Position numbers and translations under genes: made by a program. A stretch of DNA of 64,000 bases from Leptospira sp. 96542 (GTDB taxonomy: Bacteria > Spirochaetota > Leptospiria > Leptospirales > Leptospiraceae): contig JARJFC010000022.1 of the NCBI GenBank assembly GCA_029310945.1, positions 1-64,000 of the forward strand, in the 5' to 3' direction. The notes under the pieces are model-generated. The model made no database searches, had not been told where the DNA came from, and was given only the letters and a program-made list of their open reading frames with translations. Numbering within the stretch: position 1 is the first letter of the stretch; each line of letters begins with the position of its first letter. This document shows, piece after piece, positions 28,628-37,681 of the stretch.

Positions 28628-29911
28628 ATGCGACATAGATTATTTTTCCTCCTTTGTTTTCCTATCTTTTTTTCTTTCTGCCAAAACTTAAACACTCGGG
28701 ACGAATACTTACTCACCCTTCTCAATGGTTTAGGAATTTCAAATGTACGAACCTTAGTGACTGTCGGTCGTTTGCAGGTCACAGAAAACCCGCTCACGCT
28801 CAGGTATGGCACACCAACCATTTTTCAAATACGTTTGTCTGCCCAACCTGCGCAAGATGTGGCAGTGACAGTACAATTTGATAACACCAAAATGACAGTG
28901 AATGGTGGTACAACAAGTGTAATACTGTTTTTCACACCGACCAATTTTAATACGCTACAATCCGTAACTATCAACTCAACTGCCACGATCATTGATAGTT
29001 CTGAAATTAACCTTTCTAGTATTAGTAATGATGCAGCGTATAACAACGATTCTGCCATCATTCCAGTTACCCATTGGAATATTGCGGTTACATACACTGG
29101 TAATTCTTTTTTATTTAGAGAAAATGAAGCGATCAATACGCTGAATCCCACCATTGGTTTTCCATACACTAATTGTTCTGTTTCTCCTACTCTCCCTGCC
29201 GGTCTCAGTTTAGATCCAAGTACCTGCATTATTTCTGGAACCCCAACTAACCAACAACTAAGTTCCGTCTACACAATCTCTGCATCTAACGCAAGCGATA
29301 CGGCCAATCAACCCATTGGAATCCAAATTGATCCTGAGGCTTATCGCATTTTTGTCACTAATTCTAGTTTTTCGGGTGATTTACGCGACGGTGGAACCGC
29401 TATCCAAGGTGCGGATGCAAAGTGCAATGCGGATGCCAATAAACCATCCACTGGAACTTATAGTGCTCTCATTGTTGATGGAGTGGATCGATTGATATGT
29501 GCAACAAATCCAAATTGTTCCCCAGGAGATGGAGCAGATCATACGGGTAGAGTTTTAAAGAATAACAAACTTTACATCCGTGCCTCTGACAATGCATTCT
29601 TATTTGAAACCAATGCATCGGGAGTTTTTACAATCGCGAACGATTCTACAAATTATTTAGCTCATAGTTTTGCCACTGGCAGTACTCGTTACTATTGGAC
29701 AGGGTTTGCACTTTCTGCCTATTGGCAACAAGCGTTTTCACCTATGATCCCCAGTTATAAATGTGATGGATGGACATCCCAAGCGCCCACAACCCCCGCT
29801 GCGAATGGAGGCCGTGTTGGAAGTTCTAGTAGTCGAACTTATGCTGCTTTCCGAAGTGGGGATGGAATCAGTTGTGCATCCCTTGCACATTTACTTTGTG
29901 TGGAACAATGA
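28628..29911 (+). CDS. DUF1554 lipoprotein with Ig-like module
   Basis: This is a 427-residue surface-type lipoprotein. The signal peptide MRHRLFFLLCFPIFFSFCQN ends in a spirochaetal lipobox (Cys 18). A beta-rich region with a Thr/Asn-rich repeat style follows, then a putative Ig (He_PIG-type) module (LPAGLSLDPSTCIISGTPTN). The last 190 residues are a DUF1554 domain: YRIFVTNSSFSGDL, GADAKCNADANKP, HTGRVLKNNKLYIRA and a final C-x-x-LAHLLCVEQ; six Cys suggest disulfides. DUF1554 is found almost only in Leptospira and is C-lectin-like. ATG 28628 gives the standard signal peptide; other starts at 28589 and 28603 add residues before it. Confidence 0.85.
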   Translation: MRHRLFFLLCFPIFFSFCQNLNTRDEYLLTLLNGLGISNVRTLVTVGRLQVTENPLTLRYGTPTIFQIRLSAQPAQDVAVTVQFDNTKMTVNGGTTSVILFFTPTNFNTLQSVTINSTATIIDSSEINLSSISNDAAYNNDSAIIPVTHWNIAVTYTGNSFLFRENEAINTLNPTIGFPYTNCSVSPTLPAGLSLDPSTCIISGTPTNQQLSSVYTISASNASDTANQPIGIQIDPEAYRIFVTNSSFSGDLRDGGTAIQGADAKCNADANKPSTGTYSALIVDGVDRLICATNPNCSPGDGADHTGRVLKNNKLYIRASDNAFLFETNASGVFTIANDSTNYLAHSFATGSTRYYWTGFALSAYWQQAFSPMIPSYKCDGWTSQAPTTPAANGGRVGSSSSRTYAAFRSGDGISCASLAHLLCVEQ

Positions 29912-29980
29912 TCCAAAGATTCTAAAAAATTTATAAAATTTAACTTTTCTTTCCATGAAAACAAAGTATCCTATTTACCC

Positions 29981-31255
29981 GTGATACAAATCTTAATCAA
30001 TTCCATTGCTGGCAAAACAGTTTCCTTTTCCCAAAAAACTACCGACTCCATTCTCAAAGGTGTTCAATTTTTAATCAAAGGAAGTTTAACAAGTGCAGGT
30101 GATGGAATCAGTTTGGTTTCCAATGCATTTTTTTACAAACCAGAATGGCGAGAGGCTTTGCAAAAAGCTGGGGTTCAAATCAAAGAAACAGGTGAAAAAT
30201 CCCACGAATCTTTGAAACAAGCGATTGATACATCCAACCAAGCATTCGAAAAGGCTCTTTTTAAAGTGGGACTCACTGCCAAACAAAGTGAAAATTTTAT
30301 TTTTGATAACCGTATGATTTCAAGTGTGATCGGAAGTGCTCACAATCAAAAAATTAAACTCACCAAAATCGATATGAGCCTCCGTAAAATAGGTGAGGAT
30401 ATGAGCGTAACGGAAGCCGTGAATGATTGGAAAACATCAAAATCTTCCAAATCGGTCATTTTTGTTCCTGGTCTCTTTACCGATGAAACAGTTTGGATGG
30501 AACAATGGATTCCTTATAAAAAACGAAAGATCAAATCCTTGGGCATCGCAACCGAACTCGAAAACATCGGCTACTTCCCCTTTTATCTCAGGTATAACCA
30601 TGGTCTTCCCATTTACGAAAATGGAAAAAAACTAATGAATCTTTTTGATCAAATTTTTGAAGAAGATCCAAACATCCAACCCAATATCATCTGTTATAGT
30701 TTAGGTTGTTTGATTTTTCGATCGTGTTTATACCATGCAAAATTAGAAAATAAAACATGGTTATCAAAATTCGGGAAAATGATTTTTATTTCATCACCAA
30801 ACAAAGGTTCCTATCTTGAAAAATTTGGATTTTGGTTGGGTTTCCTAATGGAAAAAAGCCCAGTTATTGCTTTAAAAATAATTGGGATGATTGGTAACTT
30901 GAGGAGTGATGCCATTAAAGACCTCTCCTTTGGTCTGATCCGCAAAGAAGATAAAGGTTGGCTCGAAACAATATCTGGATATTTTCAAGAAACTTATTTT
31001 GGTGAACTAAACGAATTTGATGCCTTCCAAGCTTATTCGCTTATGGAAGATATTTCAAGCCCTCTCCAAAATTTTTTGGGAGATGGTATTGTGGAAAAAA
31101 AGAGTTTAACATACTTAACAAATAAAGTGTACAATTTAAAATCGAATCCCAAACTTAGGACATTTGAACTAATCAAACACAATCATTTTTCCATCATCAG
31201 CGCAAGGCCTCTTATACATTGGATTAAACAAGTATTTGGTGAAGTAGAACAGTAA
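29981..31255 (+). CDS. Alpha/beta-hydrolase (lipase/esterase-like)
   Basis: This is a 424-residue protein with no signal peptide. About 150 residues of helical N-terminal sequence precede an alpha/beta-hydrolase domain that begins SVIFVPGLFTDETVW. The nucleophile elbow is CYSLGCLIFRSC (Ser in x-x-S-x-G; Cys replaces the usual first Gly) and a late His is in LIKHNHFSIISA. The Asp may be in FLGDGIVEKKS. It has a GTG start; no ATG fits upstream. The role may be intracellular lipid or polyhydroxyalkanoate-type ester hydrolysis, which is inferred. It ends one base before the convergent deacetylase gene. Confidence 0.7.
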   Translation: MIQILINSIAGKTVSFSQKTTDSILKGVQFLIKGSLTSAGDGISLVSNAFFYKPEWREALQKAGVQIKETGEKSHESLKQAIDTSNQAFEKALFKVGLTAKQSENFIFDNRMISSVIGSAHNQKIKLTKIDMSLRKIGEDMSVTEAVNDWKTSKSSKSVIFVPGLFTDETVWMEQWIPYKKRKIKSLGIATELENIGYFPFYLRYNHGLPIYENGKKLMNLFDQIFEEDPNIQPNIICYSLGCLIFRSCLYHAKLENKTWLSKFGKMIFISSPNKGSYLEKFGFWLGFLMEKSPVIALKIIGMIGNLRSDAIKDLSFGLIRKEDKGWLETISGYFQETYFGELNEFDAFQAYSLMEDISSPLQNFLGDGIVEKKSLTYLTNKVYNLKSNPKLRTFELIKHNHFSIISARPLIHWIKQVFGEVEQ

Positions 31256-32212
31256 TCAAACACTCGCCATTCGATTCAAATGTACACCGACTGACTCTGC
31301 CAAGGCTGCTAAATGATACCCGCCTTCCAAAAATGAAATCATTCTTCCTTTGGCATAAGTATTGGCAATGTTTAAAAGTTCAGAGGTAAATCGTTCAAAA
31401 GAATTTGTACCAAGTTCCATCCCACCCAGAGGATCTTCCTTATGGGCATCAAACCCAGCCGAAACCAAAACAAACTCTGGTTGGAATTTCTCCATTTCCT
31501 TATGGATGACAGAAAAATGTTTAAAATAATCGAACTCCGTTGAAGAACGTGCAAGTGGAAGATTCAGCGTAGTGCCATATCCCTTGCCCTCCCCCCTTTC
31601 TGAATCCTTTCCAGTACCAGGATAAAATGGAAACTGATGCATCGAAACAAAATACACGGAATCATCCTCATAAAACTGGTGTTGTGTGCCATTTCCGTGA
31701 TGTACGTCCCAATCAAAAATTAGAACTTTTTTGATTCCTTTGGAAAGAAGGTATTTAGCAGTAACAGCTATATTATTAAAAATACAAAAACCCATAGCAA
31801 AGTCAGATTCTGCATGATGACCAGGAGGGCGAACCAATGCCATACCGTTTTTAAGAGAACCCGATAAAATTTGGTCTGCTAAATGAATGCCCGCACCTGT
31901 TGCCAAAGCAGCCGCCGTATAAGAGTGAGGTGAATAAATGGTGTCCCCATCCAAATATCCTTTTTGGTTTTGTTTACAAACATTTGCCACCATACGAATG
32001 TAATCTGGGTTGTGAATTGCCGAAATTTGTGCAGGAGTTGCCTCCTTAAAATCAGAAATCCATTCAAAATCTCTTTGTGATAATTGTTTTGTCAAATGAT
32101 CCAAAATTGATTGTAATCGCAAATATGTTTCTGGATGACCTGAACCGGTGTCATGTTTTAAAAAATCGTCCCGAAAACAAAGGCCTGTTTTTTGGTTTTT
32201 TATATTTTTCAT
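31256..32212 (-). CDS. Histone-deacetylase/acetoin-utilisation family amidohydrolase (class II-like)
   Basis: This is a 318-residue zinc amidohydrolase of the arginase-deacetylase fold. The active site shows LVRPPGHHAESDFAMGFC (the His-His pair), then LIFDWDVHHGNGTQHQF (Asp and His ligands) and the second Asp in SAGFDAHKEDPLGGMEL. The final Gly-Gly-Tyr loop is EGGYHLAALAES. This is the class II pattern of bacterial deacetylases acting on polyamines, acetyl-lysine or acetoin-related substrates. It overlaps the upstream gene by four bases. A second, more divergent homologue lies at 46200-47099. Confidence 0.88.
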   Translation of the reverse strand: MKNIKNQKTGLCFRDDFLKHDTGSGHPETYLRLQSILDHLTKQLSQRDFEWISDFKEATPAQISAIHNPDYIRMVANVCKQNQKGYLDGDTIYSPHSYTAAALATGAGIHLADQILSGSLKNGMALVRPPGHHAESDFAMGFCIFNNIAVTAKYLLSKGIKKVLIFDWDVHHGNGTQHQFYEDDSVYFVSMHQFPFYPGTGKDSERGEGKGYGTTLNLPLARSSTEFDYFKHFSVIHKEMEKFQPEFVLVSAGFDAHKEDPLGGMELGTNSFERFTSELLNIANTYAKGRMISFLEGGYHLAALAESVGVHLNRMASV

Positions 32213-32772
32213 TGAAACAACATGAACCGATCTATATAAACTATCATTTCCACAATTTCCAAAATAAGATGATCCACCTGCCTAGCGATTTGTGTTCTTT
32301 CCCTTTCGGAAATTTCTTTGTCTAAACTGGCGTTTCCATAAATTGCAAAGAATGTTTTAATATCTTCCGAAAGTTCATCATTGAACCAATCTTTAAACAA
32401 TCTTTGTTTCATTTTATAATCTGGCAACATCCGACCGACAAGCTCCCAAATAGAATTGTCTAAAAATCGTAAATTGACTGAATATAAACCATTATCTTTC
32501 TGCAAATTTACTTCGTTTACATCTGGCAAAAAATCGATCTTCCTCAGCATAACAAGGATTAGAACTAATTTTTCTAAATAATCGATTAAATCTTTTTTTT
32601 CGGCACCGCTGATTTTAGCGTCATCACCAAGATGTTTTAAATAGGATTCTCCCATTTCTTTGAATAATCTTGAAAGTTCAAACATTCTGTCCTTAAAATA
32701 TTCTTTGGCAAGGAGTTCGTCTGCAAACCGACCATATGTTTTGATTTCAAAATTTTTAGAGATATCGATCAT
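32209..32772 (-). CDS. Hypothetical protein, helical
   Basis: This is a 187-residue protein read as mostly alpha-helical, rich in Leu, Glu, Lys and Asp (ELSRLFKEMGESYLKHL, then KDLIDYLEKLVLILVML). No known family or catalytic motif is recognised. There is no signal peptide. ATG 32772 is preferred to the TTG three codons upstream because GGGA lies at a suitable distance. It overlaps the deacetylase gene by four bases (ATGA), so the two are probably translationally coupled and functionally linked. Confidence 0.7.
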   Translation of the reverse strand: MIDISKNFEIKTYGRFADELLAKEYFKDRMFELSRLFKEMGESYLKHLGDDAKISGAEKKDLIDYLEKLVLILVMLRKIDFLPDVNEVNLQKDNGLYSVNLRFLDNSIWELVGRMLPDYKMKQRLFKDWFNDELSEDIKTFFAIYGNASLDKEISERERTQIARQVDHLILEIVEMIVYIDRFMLFQ

Positions 32773-32862
32773 GATTCCCAAATTTTTATATTATTGCGAA
32801 TTTTCGTCAATCGATTCGATTTGAATTTTTAAATAGAACATAAAAAACTGACAAGAAATACC

Positions 32863-33810
32863 ATGAAATTCAAACAATTATTGACTGTTTATATCCTATT
32901 TAGTTTTTGCAATTCACCAAACCTCAAAAGCACAAACCCAAGCGACGCCAGACTAAACCAAGTCCCCAGTTTCATCGAAGGACTTTATATAAACACAAAA
33001 ACCATCCGCGATAAAAAACGTTGGTCTCAGACCTTCGCTGTGATGAAAGAAGCTGGTATGAATACCGCCATTGTTGATATACAACCAATCCCTCCAACCC
33101 CTGAACAAATGGAAGAAGCAAAATCACTCGGAATGTACATGGTTGCTCGTGTTGTAAATTTTGAAGGTGGTCTAACTGAAAAAACACCAAATAAAAATTT
33201 GATGCTCTCCATTCAAAAATACATAAACAAAGCTTGCGAACTTGGCTTTTCAGAGATCCAACTGGATTATATTCGTTTCTCCGATGGTGGTACAAATTTC
33301 CAGATGAGTTACGAAAAAAGATACGAAGCCATTCTAACAATCATTAAAGATCATAAATCAAAAACTTTGAATGCTTGTGGGGCAGATAAAATTTGGACTG
33401 CAGATGTGTTTGGCCGTGTTCCTTTCATTGAAAATGACATCATCGGACAAAAAATTGAACCTTTCAGCGAAGAACTAGATGGTTTGTATCCAATGCTATA
33501 TCCTTCTCATTTTTACGGGTTAACCAAACGTGTGTCAGACCCATACCAAACTGTCAAAGATGGACTAGACTTTACAGTGGAAAGAGCAAAAAAAGGGACA
33601 AAAGCCATAGCTTGGATCCAAGGCTTCAATATGATGGTTGGACCAAGTAAATTATCCTATATCGATTATATTAAAGTCCAGATGTTAGGTGCTAAGCATT
33701 CAAAAGGACATGGCTTCATTGTTTGGAATGCTGGAAACGAATATTTCGAAACAATGAAGGCTTATGAAAAATACAAACTCGAAGTGATGAACCCAATTCC
33801 CAAAGATTGA
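32863..33810 (+). CDS. DUF4015-like lipoprotein, putative glycosidase
   Basis: This is a 315-residue protein. The signal peptide ends at a lipobox (LLTVYILFSFCNSP; Cys 16), so it is probably lipid-anchored. The rest is a TIM barrel of the DUF4015/GH-like type, marked by FIEGLYINTKTI at the start, a Glu/Asp region in MVARVVNFEGGLTEK, and the hallmark LGFSEIQLDYIRFSDGG. The late strand has TKAIAWIQGFNM. A sugar-cleaving role is assumed from the family and has not been shown. It is convergent with the lipase-chaperone gene, 20 bases away; a short stem GGAAG...CTTCC lies between. Confidence 0.82.
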   Translation: MKFKQLLTVYILFSFCNSPNLKSTNPSDARLNQVPSFIEGLYINTKTIRDKKRWSQTFAVMKEAGMNTAIVDIQPIPPTPEQMEEAKSLGMYMVARVVNFEGGLTEKTPNKNLMLSIQKYINKACELGFSEIQLDYIRFSDGGTNFQMSYEKRYEAILTIIKDHKSKTLNACGADKIWTADVFGRVPFIENDIIGQKIEPFSEELDGLYPMLYPSHFYGLTKRVSDPYQTVKDGLDFTVERAKKGTKAIAWIQGFNMMVGPSKLSYIDYIKVQMLGAKHSKGHGFIVWNAGNEYFETMKAYEKYKLEVMNPIPKD

Positions 33811-33830
33811 TTAAAAAAAGGAAGTTGGGA

Positions 33831-34850
33831 TTATATCTTCCCTGCTTCCTCTATATTTTTCCTGCGAATGTAAGCATCGGCCTCTTCTTCTGAACCTAAA
33901 ATTTTGATACGCAATTCTTTTAGTTTGTTCATTTTTTCCGTTTCATTCATACTCGGATTCAATCGTAAAAACTCTTTTTCTTTGGATTCGTAATTTTGGA
34001 TCGACTCAACCGCTAAACGTTCCCTTTTCCTATCGGCAGCCATCGCATCAGCTTTCTCTTTTCCGAAATATTTTGTTTCCAATTTATTTACGAATTTTTC
34101 GCGCTCTTCTAGTTGCGATAGATTGTTTAATTCTTTTTCTCTCAATAGTTTTTCTGTCTCGTAGTTTTGGAAGTTATCCTCTCGTGTAACCATTGCTTTA
34201 TAATAAGGCCCATAAGTTTTTTGCTTAAAATCTTGATATTTTTTGACTCTCTCATCCCCACTCAAATTAGAAGTTTCTTTGATTATGTTTTGACTTCCTT
34301 CCAAAAAACTTACCTGCGATTCTTCCATACCAAAAATAAGATCTGCATTTTCTTTTAAAATTTCCCTTCGTTTTTGTTTAATTTTTTCATACAAATCATT
34401 AAAACTTAAATCTGTTGGTTGTTCCCATTTTCTATATTCTTCTTCATATTTGAAATAGGATACAAATAATTCTTTCAACTTTTCCTTGTCAGGTGAGGCA
34501 TATTCTGAATCAATATAGGCAAGTATTGTTTGATTGCACTGGTCTGGTGTGTAATCTGGATTACATTTACGCCGCATAGCCCAAACTTCCCAGACAAAAT
34601 TGATTTTACCCGTTTTTAAATCTTCTAAAATTTCTAAATATGGTTTTGGTTCTTCTTCACGAAAAGGAGAGATCGCCTCGTCCCAAAAACCATCACCCAT
34701 TCCCAATGGTGAGATTCGTTCTTCTATAGAATTTGATTCCTTATTGTTATCCATCTGACTGGTTTCATTTTTATCTGAATTAAAAAAATACAAACCGATA
34801 AATACGCAAAATACAATGCTAAGCAAAATAATGATGTTTCTAGATTTCAT
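33831..34850 (-). CDS. Probable lipase-specific foldase (Lif-like)
   Basis: This is a 339-residue protein with one N-terminal membrane anchor (IIILLSIVFCVFIGLYFF) and a long, highly charged helical body in the periplasm. That is the plan of lipase foldases (Lif/LipB), steric chaperones for secreted lipases. Weak sequence likeness is present: LFVSYFKYEEEY where Lif proteins have their conserved F-D-Y motif region, and FGMEESQVSFLEG followed by NLSGDERVKKY in the later helices. The strongest support is the gene order: it lies 78 bases after a secreted lipase gene on the same strand, as in Pseudomonas and Burkholderia. The canonical RxxFDY motif is not clear, so the family call rests on context. 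Confidence 0.7.
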   Translation of the reverse strand: MKSRNIIILLSIVFCVFIGLYFFNSDKNETSQMDNNKESNSIEERISPLGMGDGFWDEAISPFREEEPKPYLEILEDLKTGKINFVWEVWAMRRKCNPDYTPDQCNQTILAYIDSEYASPDKEKLKELFVSYFKYEEEYRKWEQPTDLSFNDLYEKIKQKRREILKENADLIFGMEESQVSFLEGSQNIIKETSNLSGDERVKKYQDFKQKTYGPYYKAMVTREDNFQNYETEKLLREKELNNLSQLEEREKFVNKLETKYFGKEKADAMAADRKRERLAVESIQNYESKEKEFLRLNPSMNETEKMNKLKELRIKILGSEEEADAYIRRKNIEEAGKI

Positions 34851-34876
34851 AATATAATTATTGAATGATGTGAATA

Positions 34877-34911
34877 CAAAAATGGCCTCCTTGTTTGCAC
34901 ATGAAGGCCAT
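34877..34911 (-). terminator. Intrinsic terminator between lipase and foldase genes
   Basis: On the minus strand the stem ATGGCCT / AGGCCAT (34911-34905 and 34888-34882) is followed directly by TTTTT. It lies 17 bases after the lipase stop and before the foldase start. It would reduce read-through, so less foldase than lipase should be made from one promoter. Confidence 0.8.
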
Positions 34912-34928
34912 CTAAATTTTAATTGGTA

Positions 34929-35840
34929 TTACAAACCAGCTTTTGCGTTTTTGGCAATTTTCAAATACCAACCTTGCACATCAAAAAAGTTTTGTCCACT
35001 CCAAGCCAAGTTAGTTGCTTGTAGATGGTCAATGCCTGTAGCAAACCAATAGGAAGAAGGTGTTCCTTTCCAAGTTCCCCATTTTTGTGAGCTGGATGGC
35101 ACCACTCCATCATTTGCACCGCCCAAACCATAGAAGATTCCACCTGCCCAAGTGATTGGATGAGTGAGTGCCATGATTGGGTGCTGAATGATGTCTGCCC
35201 AAGCCATTTCAGAACCATATGAATAGTACTTAATTCCAGATTTATTTGGTGAATTTGTATTGAACGTCTTCACATAACTCACTGTAAGTGACTGACCCAT
35301 CGCAATCACATCTTGCGGACGACCATCTCTATAAACCAACTTAGCAAACAAACTGAGAGCCGAATTCGCAAAAGGTTTCAACCAGTTTGGTATGATACCA
35401 AGAACGATATCTGCCATTGGAGCACCTTTATGGAGTGAGTTAATGGTTGTTACAGTCGCAGTCTTTCCAGAAAAACCTAAATTAGAAACCATATAACGAA
35501 CCACAAGACCACCTTGCGAATGCCCCATAAGGTGAACCTTCGAACAGCCGTTTGCTGTCATCCAAGAAGATACTGCTGATTGAATTTGGTTTGCCCGAGT
35601 GGGAATAGAATTGGATGCGGAACTTCCAGGAGTTGTGACCTTTGCGCCTTGGGAACGAAGGTAACCATCGAGCCCGCCCCAATACTTAACAAGACCACCT
35701 GCCAAACCGTTTGTATCATCAAAGCCTAATATACCATGAACGAGAGCAATACATTGACCATCTAGTGGGCCTGCAAACAGTCCTGATGTTGGTATTGAGA
35801 AGAGTGTTACAAACACTCCCAAGATGATTTTCTTTTTCAT
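34929..35840 (-). CDS. Secreted triacylglycerol lipase (Pseudomonas lipase family I-like)
   Basis: This is a 303-residue lipase. The signal peptide (IILGVFVTLFSIPTSGLFA) has a cleavage site before GPLDGQ. The oxyanion-hole region is VHGILGFDDTNG. The elbow is MGHSQGGLVVRYM (catalytic Ser). The acid is probably Asp in GANDGVVPSSSQKWG and the His is in TGIDHLQATN. These match family I.1/I.2 true lipases, which often bind calcium near the Asp/His and need a foldase. A foldase-like gene follows. It is exported by Sec and then probably crosses the outer membrane. It would release fatty acids, the carbon source that Leptospira depend on, which makes biological sense. Confidence 0.9.
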   Translation of the reverse strand: MKKKIILGVFVTLFSIPTSGLFAGPLDGQCIALVHGILGFDDTNGLAGGLVKYWGGLDGYLRSQGAKVTTPGSSASNSIPTRANQIQSAVSSWMTANGCSKVHLMGHSQGGLVVRYMVSNLGFSGKTATVTTINSLHKGAPMADIVLGIIPNWLKPFANSALSLFAKLVYRDGRPQDVIAMGQSLTVSYVKTFNTNSPNKSGIKYYSYGSEMAWADIIQHPIMALTHPITWAGGIFYGLGGANDGVVPSSSQKWGTWKGTPSSYWFATGIDHLQATNLAWSGQNFFDVQGWYLKIAKNAKAGL

Positions 35841-36310
35841 ATAAGTTCTACCTGAATTTCCTTTTTTGCCATGATTCAGCCATATTTACCCTCTTGGTCA
35901 AGTATTTCGAATATTTCTGACATAAAATAAATAGAACAGCGTTACGAGTGAGTGATTACTCAATATTGATTTTCCAGAAGGAAAATGATAGTGGAAATCC
36001 TAATTTTGGAAATTTGCAGTCATCGAAAAATGAAAGTCGCGCGGGAAAGAAACCCACTTACTTTTTCCAAGTGCTGCAAAAGGTGACCCAATTTCGAACT
36101 CAACCCTATGAAAAACGATACTCACTTACTTTTTTCAAGCGCCGTAAAAGGTGACCCAATTTCGAAACCAACCCAGTGGAAAACGAAACTCACTTACTGC
36201 TTTTAGGATAATGGATTTCCAAACTTTTAGATAAAAGTGAATTCGTTTTCTATTTTTGATTTCGTATGGATTTTGATTTGGTCTAACAACTTCGGCTAGC
36301 TTTCATAAAT
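35841..36310 (-). other. Intergenic region with the lipase promoter and a tandem repeat
   Basis: This 470-base stretch separates radA from the lipase gene. No credible gene was found; the frames inside it are short and the one at 35948-36154 runs across the repeat. The first 150 bases upstream of the lipase ATG must hold its promoter, with AT-rich tracts such as TTATTTTATG on the minus strand. GTAACGAGTGAGTGATTACTC-like inverted pieces (GAGT...ACTC) lie near 35946-35960. The right half is the 68-bp repeat described separately. Confidence 0.6.
36052..36204. repeat. 68-bp tandem repeat, 2.2 copies
   Basis: Units begin at 36052, 36120 and 36188 with ACCCACTTACT, ACTCACTTACT and ACTCACTTACT, a constant period of 68 bases. 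The first two are complete and share AAAAGGTGACCCAATTTCGA; the third stops after about 15 bases. The copies differ by scattered substitutions (CAAGTGCTGC vs CAAGCGCCGT), so the repeat is not recent. Confidence 0.85.
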
Positions 36311-37681
36311 CTAAATTTCTAGTTCGTTCAAGTGTTTGACTGCCTTAATTTCCAATAGTGGAAAAGCTCCCATAACTTCCTTTAGGTTGCCATGTGGAAG
36401 ATAGATAGTTTGGATACCAATCCCAGAAAGTTCTTTCAAACGTAAACTAACTTGGCCAATACTTCGCACCTCACCAGACAAACCAACTTCCCCCAAAAAT
36501 CCAATCTTACGAGAAATCGCTTTGCCTTTGTAGGACGAAATGATAGAGGAAACAATGGCAAGATCCAAACTCGGTTCATCTATACTAAGTCCCCCAGCGA
36601 GATTACTAAATATATCTGACTCGGATAAAGGTAGACCCAAAAACTTTTCAAGTACAGCTGCAAGTAAAATCACACGGCGGTTATCCAAACCTTCTGCCAT
36701 GCGTCGGGCTTGCCCGAAAGATGACTTCGTCACTAACGCTTGTACTTCGACGGCCATCGCACGCGAGCCTTCCATTACAGCAGACAATACACTCCCCGAC
36801 CTTTCCTCCGACTCACTAGAAATGAACAACCTATGGCGATCCAATACTTGTGTGAGCCCTCCAGAAACCATTTCAAAAATGGCAGTGTCTCCCACAGCAC
36901 CAAAACGATTTTTCACCGCACGAAGGACTCGGTAATAATTGAACTTATCCCCTTCAAAATACAAAACAGTATCCACTAAATGTTCCAAAATTTTTGGACC
37001 TGCAATTTGACCTTCTTTTGTTATATGACCAATTAGGAATATAGGAATATTCGTTCGTTTGGCTGTTTCTAAAAATACTTGCGAAGATTCTCGGAGTTGG
37101 GTGACAGTACCTGCCTGGTTGACAAGACTTTCTTTCATAATAGTTTGGATCGAATCTATAAAAACAACACTTGGATTTGTGTCTTGGATCATCTGCGAAA
37201 CATTTTCTGCATAAATTTCGGATGATAATAAAATCGACTCAGACGAAATACCCATTCGTTTGGCCCGAAGCCCGATTTGGTTTGCCGATTCTTCTCCCGA
37301 AATATAAAGTACCTTCCCACGGCAAGCAATCTCTTTGGCCATTTCCAAAACTAATGTAGACTTTCCAACTCCTGGCTCCCCACCAATCAGAACCAAACTA
37401 CCTGGCACAATACCACCACCTAACACCAAATCGAGTTCAGTAAACCCAGATGGAATACGATCGGACTCATCACTCTGGATGGAACCCACAGGTTTGGGTT
37501 CGGAATAACGTCTTTCTTTTGTTAGTTTTTGAATATTCGATTGTTTATCAAACCGACCCCCAGAGCCTGCTTGAATTTCTTCGATTTGGTTCCAAACACC
37601 ACAGGAAGAACACTTTCCTGCCCAACGACTAAAAGTCTCTCCGCAAGATTTGCAAATATAACTCGGGAGTTTTTTAGACAT
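36311..37681 (-). CDS. radA: DNA repair protein RadA
   Basis: This RecA-related helicase drives branch migration in recombination and repair. It has 456 residues. The N-terminal zinc finger reads CKSCGETFSRWAGKCSSCG (four Cys). The Walker A motif is GGEPGVGKSTLVLEMA, and the RadA-specific KNRFG motif is in VKNRFGAVGDTAIFEM. The C-terminal Lon-like domain contains LDLAIVSSIISSYKGKAI and GLSGEVRSIGQ. Its start overlaps the RNase D-like gene stop by one base. Confidence 0.97.
   Translation of the reverse strand: MSKKLPSYICKSCGETFSRWAGKCSSCGVWNQIEEIQAGSGGRFDKQSNIQKLTKERRYSEPKPVGSIQSDESDRIPSGFTELDLVLGGGIVPGSLVLIGGEPGVGKSTLVLEMAKEIACRGKVLYISGEESANQIGLRAKRMGISSESILLSSEIYAENVSQMIQDTNPSVVFIDSIQTIMKESLVNQAGTVTQLRESSQVFLETAKRTNIPIFLIGHITKEGQIAGPKILEHLVDTVLYFEGDKFNYYRVLRAVKNRFGAVGDTAIFEMVSGGLTQVLDRHRLFISSESEERSGSVLSAVMEGSRAMAVEVQALVTKSSFGQARRMAEGLDNRRVILLAAVLEKFLGLPLSESDIFSNLAGGLSIDEPSLDLAIVSSIISSYKGKAISRKIGFLGEVGLSGEVRSIGQVSLRLKELSGIGIQTIYLPHGNLKEVMGAFPLLEIKAVKHLNELEI

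Noticed and set aside
35948..36154. 68-codon frame upstream of the lipase
   Set aside because: It runs into the tandem repeat, lacks a ribosome site and is Lys/Arg-rich without order.
36052..36204. CRISPR array
   Set aside because: The 68-bp period is one contiguous diverged unit, with no short constant repeats separated by unique spacers.
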